The translations under genes and the position numbers were made by a program. Positions 24,670 through 32,537 of a stretch of 39,406 nt of DNA are shown piece by piece. The notes below the pieces were generated by a model that was not told the origin of the DNA, did no database searches, and worked only from the letters and a program-made list of their open reading frames with translations. Origin of the DNA: a virus; IMG/VR virus record IMGVR_UViG_3300032241_001542, positions 1 to 39,406 of that record; one strand, written 5' to 3'. Positions within the stretch are counted from its first letter, which is position 1. Each line of letters begins with the position of its first letter.

Positions 24670-27609
24670 ATGGCAAGAGATCCAAAATCACTGACGGTAG
24701 ACTACAAGACAATCCTAAAAATGCTACCAAGCGACAGGGCAACTTTGGCTTCAAGTGGTGCTTTAGACAACCTGATGTCCACTTTGACACCATCACAAAT
24801 GGCTGCTTTGTTCCCCAAGTATTATATGTATCGTTATGTAGATACTGGCAAAATCAACCAGTTTGATAATGCTTTGTCCGGTGGAGCCGCGGGCGGTGTT
24901 CAAGGCTCTGGGCAAAATCAACAGTATAGAGTCAAGTCTGGACCTGGTCTGCCTGGGTCTGATACCGCTGCTCCTGTATCTCCTTCTCAGGCTGCTATAA
25001 ATGCTGTTGCTGCAAAGTATGGGGTAACTCTAAAGGATCCCCGAACAGATATGTCCAATTCTCAAGCCACAGGTAGCTACAAAAAAATCTTAGACTATGT
25101 TGCCGATTCGGAAGGTGCAAATTATAATACTCAGTTTGGTTATCAAAAAACTACTGGTGGAAAAGCATTGACAGATATGACGATTGCTGAAGTTATGTCT
25201 ACTCAGACAAAACAGAGTGGATCTTCTGCTATCGGACGTTATCAATTCATGCATAGAACTTTGCAAGATTTAATCAACAAGGGAATAGTGAAGCCTGACG
25301 ATAAATTTAGCCCTGAAACTCAAGATAGAATGGCAACTTATCTGATTGATACAAAGCGCCACGGCGCTGCTTGGAGAGCCGGAAAAATAACAGATGCTCA
25401 ATTTGGAAAGTATCTATCACAAGAATTTGCCAGTATCCCAAATCCTGAAACTGGTAGAGGTTACTATGGCGGGCAAAGAGCAAAGTATGGAACAGACGTT
25501 CTTATGAATACACTTAACTCTGCAAAATCTACCAGCAATACTACTTCACCTGATTCAGGGCAACAAGTTGGTGGACTTGCATCAGCAACAGCTACGGGAG
25601 GTCCAGCAACACCCGGCAGCGCACAAACCAAAAAGACTGTTTTGATTTCCATGGGGTCAAACGACAAGGGCACAAACATAAACACATATGAAAACACACT
25701 CAATGCTATCAATGCAGCGAAGGCTAAAGGATACAATGTAGTCATTATTCCACCAAAAGACAGCGAACATCGCAGAGATGAAGTGTTGAAAGCAGCACAA
25801 GCAGCAGGTGCTGGGGTCACAGTAGAAACTGATTTAGAATACGGTGGATTTGGTGGATATCATCTGACAGATGATCAATATAAGAAACTTGCTGAAAAGT
25901 ATAAGGGAGCTGATGTTTTTGGAGACAGTCTGGGTGTAGGCATAAGGACAGGCGGCAACAATCTTGCTGTTCAAAGCCTGGACACCAATAAAATTTTACC
26001 ACAAACAAACGCTTTGGCAGATGTCTCAAATCAACCAGGTGCACCACCAGTAACAGGAACTCCTATTCCTTCTATTTCTCCTCAAGTTATGGAAGAGATT
26101 AAAAAAAATCCAGAACTTGCTAAGATAGTTTCTGAGCGACCTGAACTGGTAGCACAGTTGATTGGAACTATTGCTAAACAAAACAAGTTGGCACCAGACG
26201 ATCCTAAGGTAGCACAAGCACTTAGCTTTGAACTTGTTGACAAGCAAAAAAAATCCGGCGCTAACGCACCTACAGCAGCACCTGTAGAACAAAAAAAAGC
26301 AACTAAAGGATTTGAACAAAATGTAGCAATCAATGATGATGTTATGAAAGGTAAATCCCCCTTCATATCTGGGCACGACTTCGCCGTCCCTGTTTATACA
26401 AAAGGAACTGAAAAAAACCCATTTGATGAAAGTCTTAGTGGATTAACTCCTCAGGCGATTGAAAGACTAAAACAAGACGCAATCGCAGCAAAAGCTGCTG
26501 GCGTAGATCATTTGGTTATTACAGGCGCACAATCTATGACAGGTCATGCAAGTCATGGCGCAGGAACAGAGTTTGATATCAAAGGAGTGAATGCTGATGG
26601 CAGCACATGGACTAAAGACCAAAGGGCATTAACATCCCTTGGTGCAATAAAAATGGGCGGTCCTTCTGCTGCTGATAGGGCAGGATTTTATCCTGGGATG
26701 ACTTTGCATGAAGGTAAAACAAATGAAGTTCAAATGGGTCCAAGAGCCCCTGGAGCATGGGGTCCTGGTGAGCAAACTCAAGGTGTTCCTCTTGCCTCGT
26801 TCCAAACAGGTATGGAAAAAGACATTGCGGCGTATTTGAAAGGACAGGGACCTATGCCTAACAGCCCTGTTCTTGATGAGCATTTGAAAAGAATGAATGA
26901 GGCGATGAAAGAGTCGGACCAAAATTCATCTGACAAAAAAGCTGATGTCATCGCAGCAGGCGCCGCAGGGCAGCCTGTAGACCAATCAAGTAGTTTGGTT
27001 GCATCTAGTGCAAAGAATCCAAATAGTGCTACACCCGATTCTACCGCAAGTTCAGCATCACCTGTGCCTCCGGCAATACCAGCGGCAGGCGCAGATCAGA
27101 CAAATAATGATGCCAATACGCATATGCTTCATGTTGGTTCCAATGGGGAACGCCTCAGGGGTCTTGTTCCTAATGCAAAAGCTGATGCCGCGGCGGCAGT
27201 TGACGCTACCGTAGGCGATCTGACTGCGAATACTGGTACTACTGGTACTAGTGGAGATGTTCCTCAACTTGCAAAGGGTGGAACTGTCAAGACACGCGAA
27301 GATTTAGCAGCTATCAATATCAAAACAGGGCAGCCAGAGTTCATGTTCAATAGCGGCGAGACTGTCACAGTAACACCCGGCGAAGATCAGCGCAAGAATC
27401 CTCAGCAGGCTCAAGAAGCAAGCAATACTATTGAACTTATGAGAAACAAGAAGCAGATGAACCAGATACAGGCTACTAAAGAGCCCGAACTGTTTGAAAA
27501 GATTGCGATGGGTTATACCCCAACACCAGGCTCATTTGCAAGAGCAACCAACCGTGCAAAGCAATATGAAGAGACTAGCACACACTTTGTAAACGGTCAC
27601 TTTATGTAA
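24670..27609 (+). CDS. multi-domain tail protein with cell-wall hydrolase modules
   Basis: 979 residues, in the tape-measure position after tube and chaperone genes. In order: an N-terminal helical part (1-65); Gly/Ser linkers; residues about 138-285, a lambda-lysozyme-like GH104 domain (SEG with Glu148, then GRYQF, FSPETQD, a KR-HG turn, SIPNP and YYGGQ); residues about 322-435, an SGNH-like part with block order changed (GSND 329-332, His398, GDS 418-420); residues about 565-690, a metallopeptidase-like part with H629xxG..D636 (M15-like pattern). The C-terminal part has LAKGG and FNSGETVTVTP, common at tape-measure ends. It probably cuts peptidoglycan at DNA entry, replacing gp5 lysozyme. 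Domain calls are by motif only. Confidence 0.7.
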   Translation: MARDPKSLTVDYKTILKMLPSDRATLASSGALDNLMSTLTPSQMAALFPKYYMYRYVDTGKINQFDNALSGGAAGGVQGSGQNQQYRVKSGPGLPGSDTAAPVSPSQAAINAVAAKYGVTLKDPRTDMSNSQATGSYKKILDYVADSEGANYNTQFGYQKTTGGKALTDMTIAEVMSTQTKQSGSSAIGRYQFMHRTLQDLINKGIVKPDDKFSPETQDRMATYLIDTKRHGAAWRAGKITDAQFGKYLSQEFASIPNPETGRGYYGGQRAKYGTDVLMNTLNSAKSTSNTTSPDSGQQVGGLASATATGGPATPGSAQTKKTVLISMGSNDKGTNINTYENTLNAINAAKAKGYNVVIIPPKDSEHRRDEVLKAAQAAGAGVTVETDLEYGGFGGYHLTDDQYKKLAEKYKGADVFGDSLGVGIRTGGNNLAVQSLDTNKILPQTNALADVSNQPGAPPVTGTPIPSISPQVMEEIKKNPELAKIVSERPELVAQLIGTIAKQNKLAPDDPKVAQALSFELVDKQKKSGANAPTAAPVEQKKATKGFEQNVAINDDVMKGKSPFISGHDFAVPVYTKGTEKNPFDESLSGLTPQAIERLKQDAIAAKAAGVDHLVITGAQSMTGHASHGAGTEFDIKGVNADGSTWTKDQRALTSLGAIKMGGPSAADRAGFYPGMTLHEGKTNEVQMGPRAPGAWGPGEQTQGVPLASFQTGMEKDIAAYLKGQGPMPNSPVLDEHLKRMNEAMKESDQNSSDKKADVIAAGAAGQPVDQSSSLVASSAKNPNSATPDSTASSASPVPPAIPAAGADQTNNDANTHMLHVGSNGERLRGLVPNAKADAAAAVDATVGDLTANTGTTGTSGDVPQLAKGGTVKTREDLAAINIKTGQPEFMFNSGETVTVTPGEDQRKNPQQAQEASNTIELMRNKKQMNQIQATKEPELFEKIAMGYTPTPGSFARATNRAKQYEETSTHFVNGHFM

Positions 27610-27610
27610 T

Positions 27611-27644
27611 AAAAAAAGGGAACCCGAAGGTTCCCTTTACTTTT
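27611..27644. terminator. bidirectional terminator with UUCG tetraloop
   Basis: Stem 27615-27624 pairs with 27629-27638 (ten base pairs, AAAGGGAACC). The minus-strand RNA has a C(UUCG)G loop and is followed by seven U residues; the plus-strand RNA is followed by UUUACUUUU. It separates the convergent tail and gp32 genes and can stop both. Confidence 0.85.
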
Positions 27645-28509
27645 AGTTTGCCAGAGACTTGAAGTATTCAATATCTTCGAATACATCTTCTGTGGATTGT
27701 TCCTTGGCCTTAGGCTCAGACTGTTCAACAGCTTCACCAGGTCCACCATCACCAATGACTTCATAAAGACGCTTCTTGAGTTCATCATATGTCTTGAATG
27801 TCTTGGGGTCAATAAACTCCTTGAGAGAGTATTCAGACTTCCAAATCTTTTCAAGAGCAGCATCATCATTCAACAAAGGAGCAGCAGTCTCAAACATTGA
27901 CTGGTCATAGTTCAAATAGCCAGCGACATTGCGGGTGCGCAGCTTGAAGTTTGCGCCCTTCCACAGATCGCAAGGATTGATTGGCTGGTCACCTTCATAT
28001 TCTGGTTTAAGAGCAAGAGAAATCTTGTCAAAAATCTTCTTGCCAAACTTGAACAGAAAGACCTTGCCTTCGTTCTCAGGGTGCTTGGGATCGCTGACAA
28101 CATAGATGTTGGCAATGTAGTGCAGCCTACGCTTCTGGTCCCTGGCTTGCTTGCGCTGCCATGAGTTGTCATCCGCTGACTGATTCCACAGCTTTGAGTT
28201 ATATTCAGAGACGGGATCCTTTTGCCCAAGAGTTGTCAGAGACTTTTCAATATACCACTTGCCTGATGGTCCCTTGAAGCCATGGTCAAAGTAACGAACC
28301 CAAGGCAGTGCATCATCGCCATCAACAGCAGGACCAGGAAGAAAGCGGATTGTAGCAGAGCCGATACCAGCCTTGTCACGCTCAAGCTTCCAGAAGCGTG
28401 TATCTTCATTAGAGTTGGTTTGACCTTGGGGCTGATTGATCTTGTCAATCTCTTTGACGAGACGAAAGATATCGGTAGATGACTTTTTTAGTGTTGCGAA
28501 GTTTGACAT
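27643..28509 (-). CDS. 32: single-stranded DNA-binding protein gp32
   Basis: 288 residues from ATG 28509, which has AAGGAGA upstream; the 30 upstream in-frame codons lack such a site. Matches to gp32: LKKSSTDIFRL (basic LAST-like start), IRFLPGP, WVRYFDHGFKGPSGKWYIE, SLTTLGQKDPVSEYNSKLWN, QKRRLHYIANIYVVSDP, KVFLFKFGKKIFDKI, INPCDLWKGANFKL and an acidic C-terminal tail ending about KSLAN. gp32 coats ssDNA and coordinates polymerase, helicase loader and recombination. The T4 zinc-binding His-Cys3 set was not recognised. It has its own sigma70-like promoter and ends at the bidirectional terminator. Confidence 0.95.
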   Translation of the reverse strand: MSNFATLKKSSTDIFRLVKEIDKINQPQGQTNSNEDTRFWKLERDKAGIGSATIRFLPGPAVDGDDALPWVRYFDHGFKGPSGKWYIEKSLTTLGQKDPVSEYNSKLWNQSADDNSWQRKQARDQKRRLHYIANIYVVSDPKHPENEGKVFLFKFGKKIFDKISLALKPEYEGDQPINPCDLWKGANFKLRTRNVAGYLNYDQSMFETAAPLLNDDAALEKIWKSEYSLKEFIDPKTFKTYDELKKRLYEVIGDGGPGEAVEQSEPKAKEQSTEDVFEDIEYFKSLAN

Positions 28510-28549
28510 GAGTATTCTCCTTGTATGCCAGTGTATGATTGAGTATAAG

Positions 28550-28578
28550 AGTATAACGCATTTATTTGTCTGCGTCAA
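28550..28578 (-). promoter_or_regulatory. sigma70-like promoter for gp32
   Basis: TTGACG (28573-28578), 17-base spacer, TATACT (28550-28555), minus strand. It lies at the end of gp59 and before the AAGGAGA site of gp32. A second TATACT follows eight bases downstream. This would let gp32 be made apart from gp33-gp59. Confidence 0.6.
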
Positions 28579-29194
28579 TAGTATATATGTGCGATTCAAG
28601 CCTTTCTTTCAATATGGATGACAATTTTTTTCTGTCAAACTCAATGAAGGGGAAAAACTTCTTGCACTTCATTCTGACTTTGGGCCAGATGAAATCGTCA
28701 TTGACTTTACCATCACACTTGTCTATAAAGCCAATGAAGTGGTCGAGCAATGCAAAAGTATGGTCTGATACTGCATTCTGCATATACAGATCGCAGATGG
28801 CAGGCCATGTCTTACCCTTGCAAGCAAATAGGTCCTTTGGATTATCCACAGTTCTCAGTGCATATTCCAGTTCATCACCAAAAATATAGGTGAGGGATTC
28901 CTTGCGCTTCACATATTCATAATACCTGTCTTTTGCTTCTTCTTCAAGAAGCTGACCGACCCAGATGTTACTATCATACAGAAAGTTAGCGACAAGGAAA
29001 TCCCTCATCTCAGTTTCATCATATCTTTTACTAAGCTTCTGAAACTGAAACTTGTCTTTTCGTATTGCAAATGACTCCTTGCTCACACTGGACTTGCCAT
29101 TGTATTTGAAGAAGTCATAGGTCTTTTGATTGAAATGGTTCTTCAGAGCCAAGTAAAGACTGAAGGTGCCGTAATCAGAGAGTCGCAATTCCAT
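28562..29194 (-). CDS. 59: DNA helicase loader gp59
   Basis: 210 residues (T4 gp59 is 217). Matches to T4: SLYLALKNHFNQKTYDFFKYNG, RKDKFQFQKLSKRY, FLVANFLYDSNIWVGQL and FALLDHFIGFIDKCDG. gp59 binds fork DNA and gp32 and loads helicase gp41. It is mostly helical with no signal or membrane segment. The ATG follows GAGG with almost no spacer, and the gene overlaps the end of the upstream gene by 52 bases, so coupling is likely. Gene order 33-(x)-59-32 keeps the T4 cluster with one insertion. Confidence 0.9.
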   Translation of the reverse strand: MELRLSDYGTFSLYLALKNHFNQKTYDFFKYNGKSSVSKESFAIRKDKFQFQKLSKRYDETEMRDFLVANFLYDSNIWVGQLLEEEAKDRYYEYVKRKESLTYIFGDELEYALRTVDNPKDLFACKGKTWPAICDLYMQNAVSDHTFALLDHFIGFIDKCDGKVNDDFIWPKVRMKCKKFFPFIEFDRKKLSSILKERLESHIYTIDADK

Positions 29195-30018
29195 CCTCTT
29201 TTCTTGAACTTGTCAATACGCCATTGATCAACTTGACGGGTGCTTAGTTTGTTTTGCATTAGAATCTTCTTGCTCATACAATCAAAGGTCAGCTTGCTCA
29301 TGGACAAAGTATCACTATAGGGCGTATATGAAATACGGCAATGATTGAAATCAAAGTCATCAATTAGTTCAGATACAGACTTATATTTGGTTTCAATAAA
29401 TTGAACTTTCAATTTATTACCTGTACCAGGTAGAAAGAATGTGTTCACAGCTTCAATATTCTTGTTTTTCATATATGAAGTTTCACTCTTTTTTTCTTTA
29501 TTAGCAGAGTTTCTGTATTTAGGTAAAACGAAGTTTTTCAAGGACGAGCGAAAGGAAGCGCCGTTGTCAAGAATGTATACATCAAAGTCGTTAGGATTTT
29601 CACCATCATATATTGAAGTGAAACAGCCTCCAGCAATGACAAAAAATGGCGATGATTTTACAAACCCCAAAATTTCATTGTCCAAGAAAATCGTAGGGAG
29701 ATAGGACTGGATTTGTTTCTTCAACTTGTGTCCAGCTTCTTCAAACACAGAAGGTTTTACCTTGACACTGACATCAAGTTTCTGTGTTTGACTGTATGTT
29801 GTATTGTCTGATTGATAATCATAACCAGGTTGGGCGGGACCCGCCTGTGTCCATCCATCACCTAGTAGTTTTGTTTTATAATCGCCTAGTATGTTTGGAT
29901 ACAATTGCGACCAATCTGCATCTATAGGTTTTGACAATGTAGCCATTTTAGCTTTCTCATACTCTTCTTCAGATAATACTCTAACAGTATTCATATTTAC
30001 TATATGTCTGATGCTCAT
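29143..30018 (-). CDS. nucleotidyltransferase-fold protein
   Basis: 291 residues. Residues about 125-150 carry the polymerase-beta-type motif: FVIAGGCFTSIYDG followed by NDFDVYIL, where the two Asp of DFD would bind metal. The C-terminal part has HCRISYTPYSD and a helix with RIDKFKKRGW, as in phage proteins related to tRNA nucleotidyltransferase-like enzymes. Substrate unknown. Its ATG overlaps the gp33 stop (ATGA), so it is coupled to gp33. It sits inside the normally compact 33-59-32 cluster. Could act on tRNA, on other RNA or on a protein. Confidence 0.65.
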   Translation of the reverse strand: MSIRHIVNMNTVRVLSEEEYEKAKMATLSKPIDADWSQLYPNILGDYKTKLLGDGWTQAGPAQPGYDYQSDNTTYSQTQKLDVSVKVKPSVFEEAGHKLKKQIQSYLPTIFLDNEILGFVKSSPFFVIAGGCFTSIYDGENPNDFDVYILDNGASFRSSLKNFVLPKYRNSANKEKKSETSYMKNKNIEAVNTFFLPGTGNKLKVQFIETKYKSVSELIDDFDFNHCRISYTPYSDTLSMSKLTFDCMSKKILMQNKLSTRQVDQWRIDKFKKRGWNCDSLITAPSVFTWL

Positions 30019-30242
30019 ATAGGTAACTTAGCTGTATTTGACTTGGGCAGAAAATGTAGTTCTTCTGCTTCCATTTTCAGTTTGGCCTTGAGGGCGCCTG
30101 ATATCATCTTTGCGGCCAATTCTATCTCAAGCCCTGATGTTTCACAGTGCTGGATTATAGCTTCCATAAATGAGATTTCTTTGTTCTTGGCCAAGCTTTC
30201 AATCATCAGAGAGAAAGTTGCTATTTCATCTTTATTGGGCAT
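30015..30242 (-). CDS. 33: late transcription co-activator gp33
   Basis: 75 residues, close to the short gp33 of marine T4-like phages and shorter than T4 gp33 (112). Motifs are ATFSLMIESLAKNKEISFMEAI, CETSGLEIELAAKMISGALKAK and the C-terminal LPKSNTAKLPI. gp33 binds host RNA polymerase beta-flap and the sliding clamp and with gp55 directs transcription from TATAAATA promoters. The start has AAAGG upstream. It leads an operon with the nucleotidyltransferase and gp59. Its presence fits the late boxes found in the window. Confidence 0.85.
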   Translation of the reverse strand: MPNKDEIATFSLMIESLAKNKEISFMEAIIQHCETSGLEIELAAKMISGALKAKLKMEAEELHFLPKSNTAKLPI

Positions 30243-30259
30243 CTTATTCCTTTTGTAGT

Positions 30260-30288
30260 ATTATACAACAAAAATGGCCATTATGCAA
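30260..30288 (-). promoter_or_regulatory. possible sigma70-type promoter for gp33
   Basis: TATAAT at 30260-30265 with a weak TTGCAT 17 bases upstream (30283-30288), minus strand. The predicted start is about 11 bases before the gp33 ATG, leaving room for its AAAGG site. The -35 box matches consensus at only three positions. Confidence 0.45.
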
Positions 30289-31159
30289 ACAAATAATTGT
30301 TACCATCAGCGATTTGATTCAGCCAAGGTATAGGCACATATGTAAGCTGTGAGATATCCTTGTTGATAATCTGTGGAAAACGCTGTGAGAAATACGCTTC
30401 ATTGTCATATTCAAAGGCTTGCTTTTGATAAATCAGCAGATAGCTTGCATCCTTGAAGTAGGAGAAGATTTCATCCCTGTAAGAAGGAGGCGCTTCTGAA
30501 ATACTCCAAGTGCCGATGAACAGTGTTTTCTTGTTATTTGGAACCTGTGAATAATGAGTGATGCCTTCGGGCACATGGCCATTGTAATATGATGATACCT
30601 TCAAGACTTCTGGCAAGTCATAGAGATAATATGTGCCCCGAAAAGGGTCTATTTCCAAATCAGAGATAATACGGCAGGTCTCACCGATGCCTGGACCAAA
30701 CTCTACTATCTGTTCAAAGTCTGATAGCTTGACGCTCTTTTGGTGAACAAGATAAGACATAACATGGTGAGAAGATTTCAAAGCCCAAGGTGAAGTGACA
30801 GCAACACCTACATCTGTTGACATGCCCATTTCAACTTTAGCATAGGATTCTATTGTATGCCCCAAAAAAGGCTCTCTCAGCACATTCTTCCAGATCATTC
30901 TTTCATCATAGGAAAACTGAGGCAACATGCGAACAATATCTGCTCCATATTGTCCCTCAAACTGATTATCACTGTAAAGAGGAATACTACGGACGCTTGG
31001 CCATGCCTTGAAAGTTTTCAGATCAAGAGTTTCAAAATCTGTGGTAAAGCTTTTCTTAGCCTCAGACCAAAATGCGTTTTCATTACTGTTCATGATGTTT
31101 CTTTCATAAGATAGGTAAGCTGATAAGTCTGTCGTCCGTTTGAGAAGCGCGCCGAACAT
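30281..31159 (-). CDS. SAM-dependent methyltransferase (sugar O-methyltransferase-like)
   Basis: 292 residues from ATG 31159, which has AGAGGGG upstream; an inner ATG at 31093 has a weaker site, so the first 22 residues are uncertain. Motif I is IVEFGPGIGETCRI (about residues 168-181), followed by TYYLYDLPEVLKVSSYY, an acidic motif II typical of putative sugar O-methyltransferases, and TLFIGTWSISEAP. The fold is the Rossmann-type class I methyltransferase. Target unknown: a surface sugar, virion glycan or small molecule. It could alter host receptor glycans; that is inference. Confidence 0.68.
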   Translation of the reverse strand: MFGALLKRTTDLSAYLSYERNIMNSNENAFWSEAKKSFTTDFETLDLKTFKAWPSVRSIPLYSDNQFEGQYGADIVRMLPQFSYDERMIWKNVLREPFLGHTIESYAKVEMGMSTDVGVAVTSPWALKSSHHVMSYLVHQKSVKLSDFEQIVEFGPGIGETCRIISDLEIDPFRGTYYLYDLPEVLKVSSYYNGHVPEGITHYSQVPNNKKTLFIGTWSISEAPPSYRDEIFSYFKDASYLLIYQKQAFEYDNEAYFSQRFPQIINKDISQLTYVPIPWLNQIADGNNYLFA

Positions 31160-31388
31160 GGCTTCCCCTCTTCTAGCCTTTCATCTTCCTTAGCATCAGA
31201 AGAACATATCCCCTATTACGGGTGGCATCGATAAAGGGTGGAGGATCTCCCTTGACAGATAGGGTCTTGCCAGGCTTTCGCTCGGCTCACCAGCTTTGAA
31301 GATACACCTAGTCCATCCTTTAACGTCTAGCGGTACCACTAGCGGACATAACGAGTTATCAAGGTGTACCTACAGAGTAGGTGGTGGG
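31160..31388 (-). other. GC-richer structured non-coding stretch, candidate RNA
   Basis: 229 bases without a supported gene, between the exported-protein gene and the methyltransferase. On the minus strand it can fold into ACCTAC-TCT-GTAGGT, an eight-pair stem GTACACCT/AGGTGTAT enclosing about 55 bases with inner hairpins (ATAA-CTCG-TTAT; CTAGTGG/CCGCTAG; GTCC/GGAC), a GC-GAAA-GC hairpin and GGAG-ATC-CTCC. No tRNA, RNase P, SRP, hammerhead or group I core was recognised. It may be a leader RNA of the methyltransferase, an independent ncRNA or the remnant of an intron. Strand is a guess. Confidence 0.35.
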
Positions 31389-31739
31389 TCAAGTGTAGTA
31401 TTTCTTCTTCAAGAAGTTTGCATATTGCAACGCATCATTGAGCGATAAAAATGTTTTTTGATGCCCATCTAGAAAATCTGAAGATCTTTTTGTAGTAATG
31501 TAATATCTCTTATGAATTATAAAATAACTAAGAGTATTATTTTGATCATGATGATGATTATATACATCTAGAACTTCTAGAGTATCACTGCCTATTTTAG
31601 TAAAAAGATTAATACTAATTGATGTAGAGTTATTCAATATAGTTTCAAGAGTATCTTCTTGAGTTTCTGCTTTGGCTCCTGTAGCCATCAATGCAAAGCC
31701 TGAAGCCAAAGCTCCGGTAAAAAATCCACGTTTATTCAT
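31389..31739 (-). CDS. small exported protein of unknown function
   Basis: 116 residues from ATG 31739, which has GGAGG seven bases upstream; the ATG four codons earlier lies before that site. The N-terminus MNKRGFFTGALASGFALMATGAKA is a signal peptide with a KR n-region and probable cleavage after AKA. The mature part is about 90 residues, rich in Asn, Thr, Ser and His (YNHHHDQNN), with an amphipathic C-terminal helix DALQYANFLKKKYY. No domain recognised. It lies between the homing endonuclease/tmRNA locus and the methyltransferase. It probably acts in the periplasm, possibly in exclusion or lysis timing, but nothing in the sequence shows which. Confidence 0.6.
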   Translation of the reverse strand: MNKRGFFTGALASGFALMATGAKAETQEDTLETILNNSTSISINLFTKIGSDTLEVLDVYNHHHDQNNTLSYFIIHKRYYITTKRSSDFLDGHQKTFLSLNDALQYANFLKKKYYT

Positions 31740-31795
31740 AATAACCTCCATGATTAATCATATATAGTATTCATTACAACATTAAGCAAAATAAA

Positions 31796-32307
31796 ATGTC
31801 AAAAATTCTTCTGCAAAATTCAACAAATTATACTGGTTATGTTTATCTTTGGTTTGACACTAAAGCTAAACTATTTTATATAGGTGGCCATTTTGGCCGA
31901 GTAGAAGATTCTTATATTTGCTCAAATAAACCTATGAAAAGAGCATACAAATTAAGACCGGATACTTTTAAATTTAGAGTTCTAGAATATACTTTTGGAG
32001 ACACTAAAAATTTAAGACTCATCGAACAAAAATGGCTCAATCTAATAAAAGATACCGAATTACTCACTTCAATTAATGTTAAGAACAGTACTGCTAGATA
32101 TTACAATGTTAAAAAAATTTGGCCGGTGGTAATGGTGTTGGAACAAATAAAGGCAAATCAACTATAGGTGGTTGGAATAGAGGCCTTAAAGGTGTTCAAA
32201 CATATACTATAGAATCTCGTTTAAAAATGTCTTTAGCCAAAAAAGAATATTGGGCTAAGAAAAAGAGTGAGCCCGTTCTGTTTCGAGGTGGAGCTCATAC
32301 CCATTAA
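31796..32307 (+). pseudogene. GIY-YIG homing endonuclease, frameshifted
   Basis: Two overlapping frames encode one homing endonuclease. The first (31796-32167) has TGYVYLWFD and FYIGGHFG (the GIY and YIG motifs) and YICSNKPMKRAYK. The second, in the -1 frame, supplies GGNGVGTNKGKS and a NUMOD3-like WNRGLKG ... ESRLKMSLAKKEYW. The break is at seven A residues (32111-32117): one extra A would restore a single frame. It may be a real disruption, polymerase slippage or a sequencing error. It is on the plus strand, opposite its neighbours, and its last codons run antisense into the 3' end of the tmRNA. Probably a free-standing mobile endonuclease, about 170 residues when intact. Confidence 0.75.
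32257..32297 (-). terminator. hairpin and U-rich end of the tmRNA gene
   Basis: TGAGCTC (32297-32291) pairs with GGGCTCA (32274-32268), seven pairs including one G-T, followed by CTCTTTTTCTT. It is either the terminator or a 3' structural element of the coding piece. The antisense homing endonuclease ends inside it. Confidence 0.5.
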
Positions 32308-32309
32308 GG

Positions 32310-32354
32310 TTAGGCCGCTAGGGCAACCTTAAACGGAGCATTGTCATTTGCTGC
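32310..32354 (-). other. tmRNA tag reading frame AANDNAPFKVALAA
   Basis: Fourteen codons from GCA at 32354 to GCC, then TAA. The start AANDN is typical of alphaproteobacterial tags (Caulobacter: AANDNFAEEFAVAA), and the ALAA end is a degron for ClpXP-type proteases. The preceding bases CTAAAC form the resume site region. Confidence 0.92.
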
Positions 32355-32438
32355 GTTTAGTTTTCGCGCTGTTGAGTCAGTCGCCTCACTATTGTCTCCA
32401 GTTGCCTATTACACGCTTGTCGATCCTATTTCTGGCCC

Positions 32439-32537
32439 ATCAAAGACACTCCACAATGAAAGGTGCACCTTTCATCTAACCCGCGGAAAGAGTACCGGTA
32501 AGTCTCCGCATTTATGTATTAAGTGGCGGAATGTCTA
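32439..32537 (-). other. tmRNA intervening segment removed from precursor
   Basis: 99 bases between the acceptor CCA and the coding-piece 5' end. It holds a perfect palindrome (ATGAAAGGTG/CACCTTTCAT) and a GCGGA/TCCGC stem, which could guide processing. In known permuted tmRNAs this segment is excised; here that is inferred. Confidence 0.7.

Noticed and set aside
31160-31388. tRNA or hammerhead ribozyme in the structured stretch
   Set aside because: A 70-base fold with an eight-pair stem looks tRNA-sized but lacks the T-loop, anticodon arm and CCA. The CUGAUG sequence lacks the rest of the hammerhead core.
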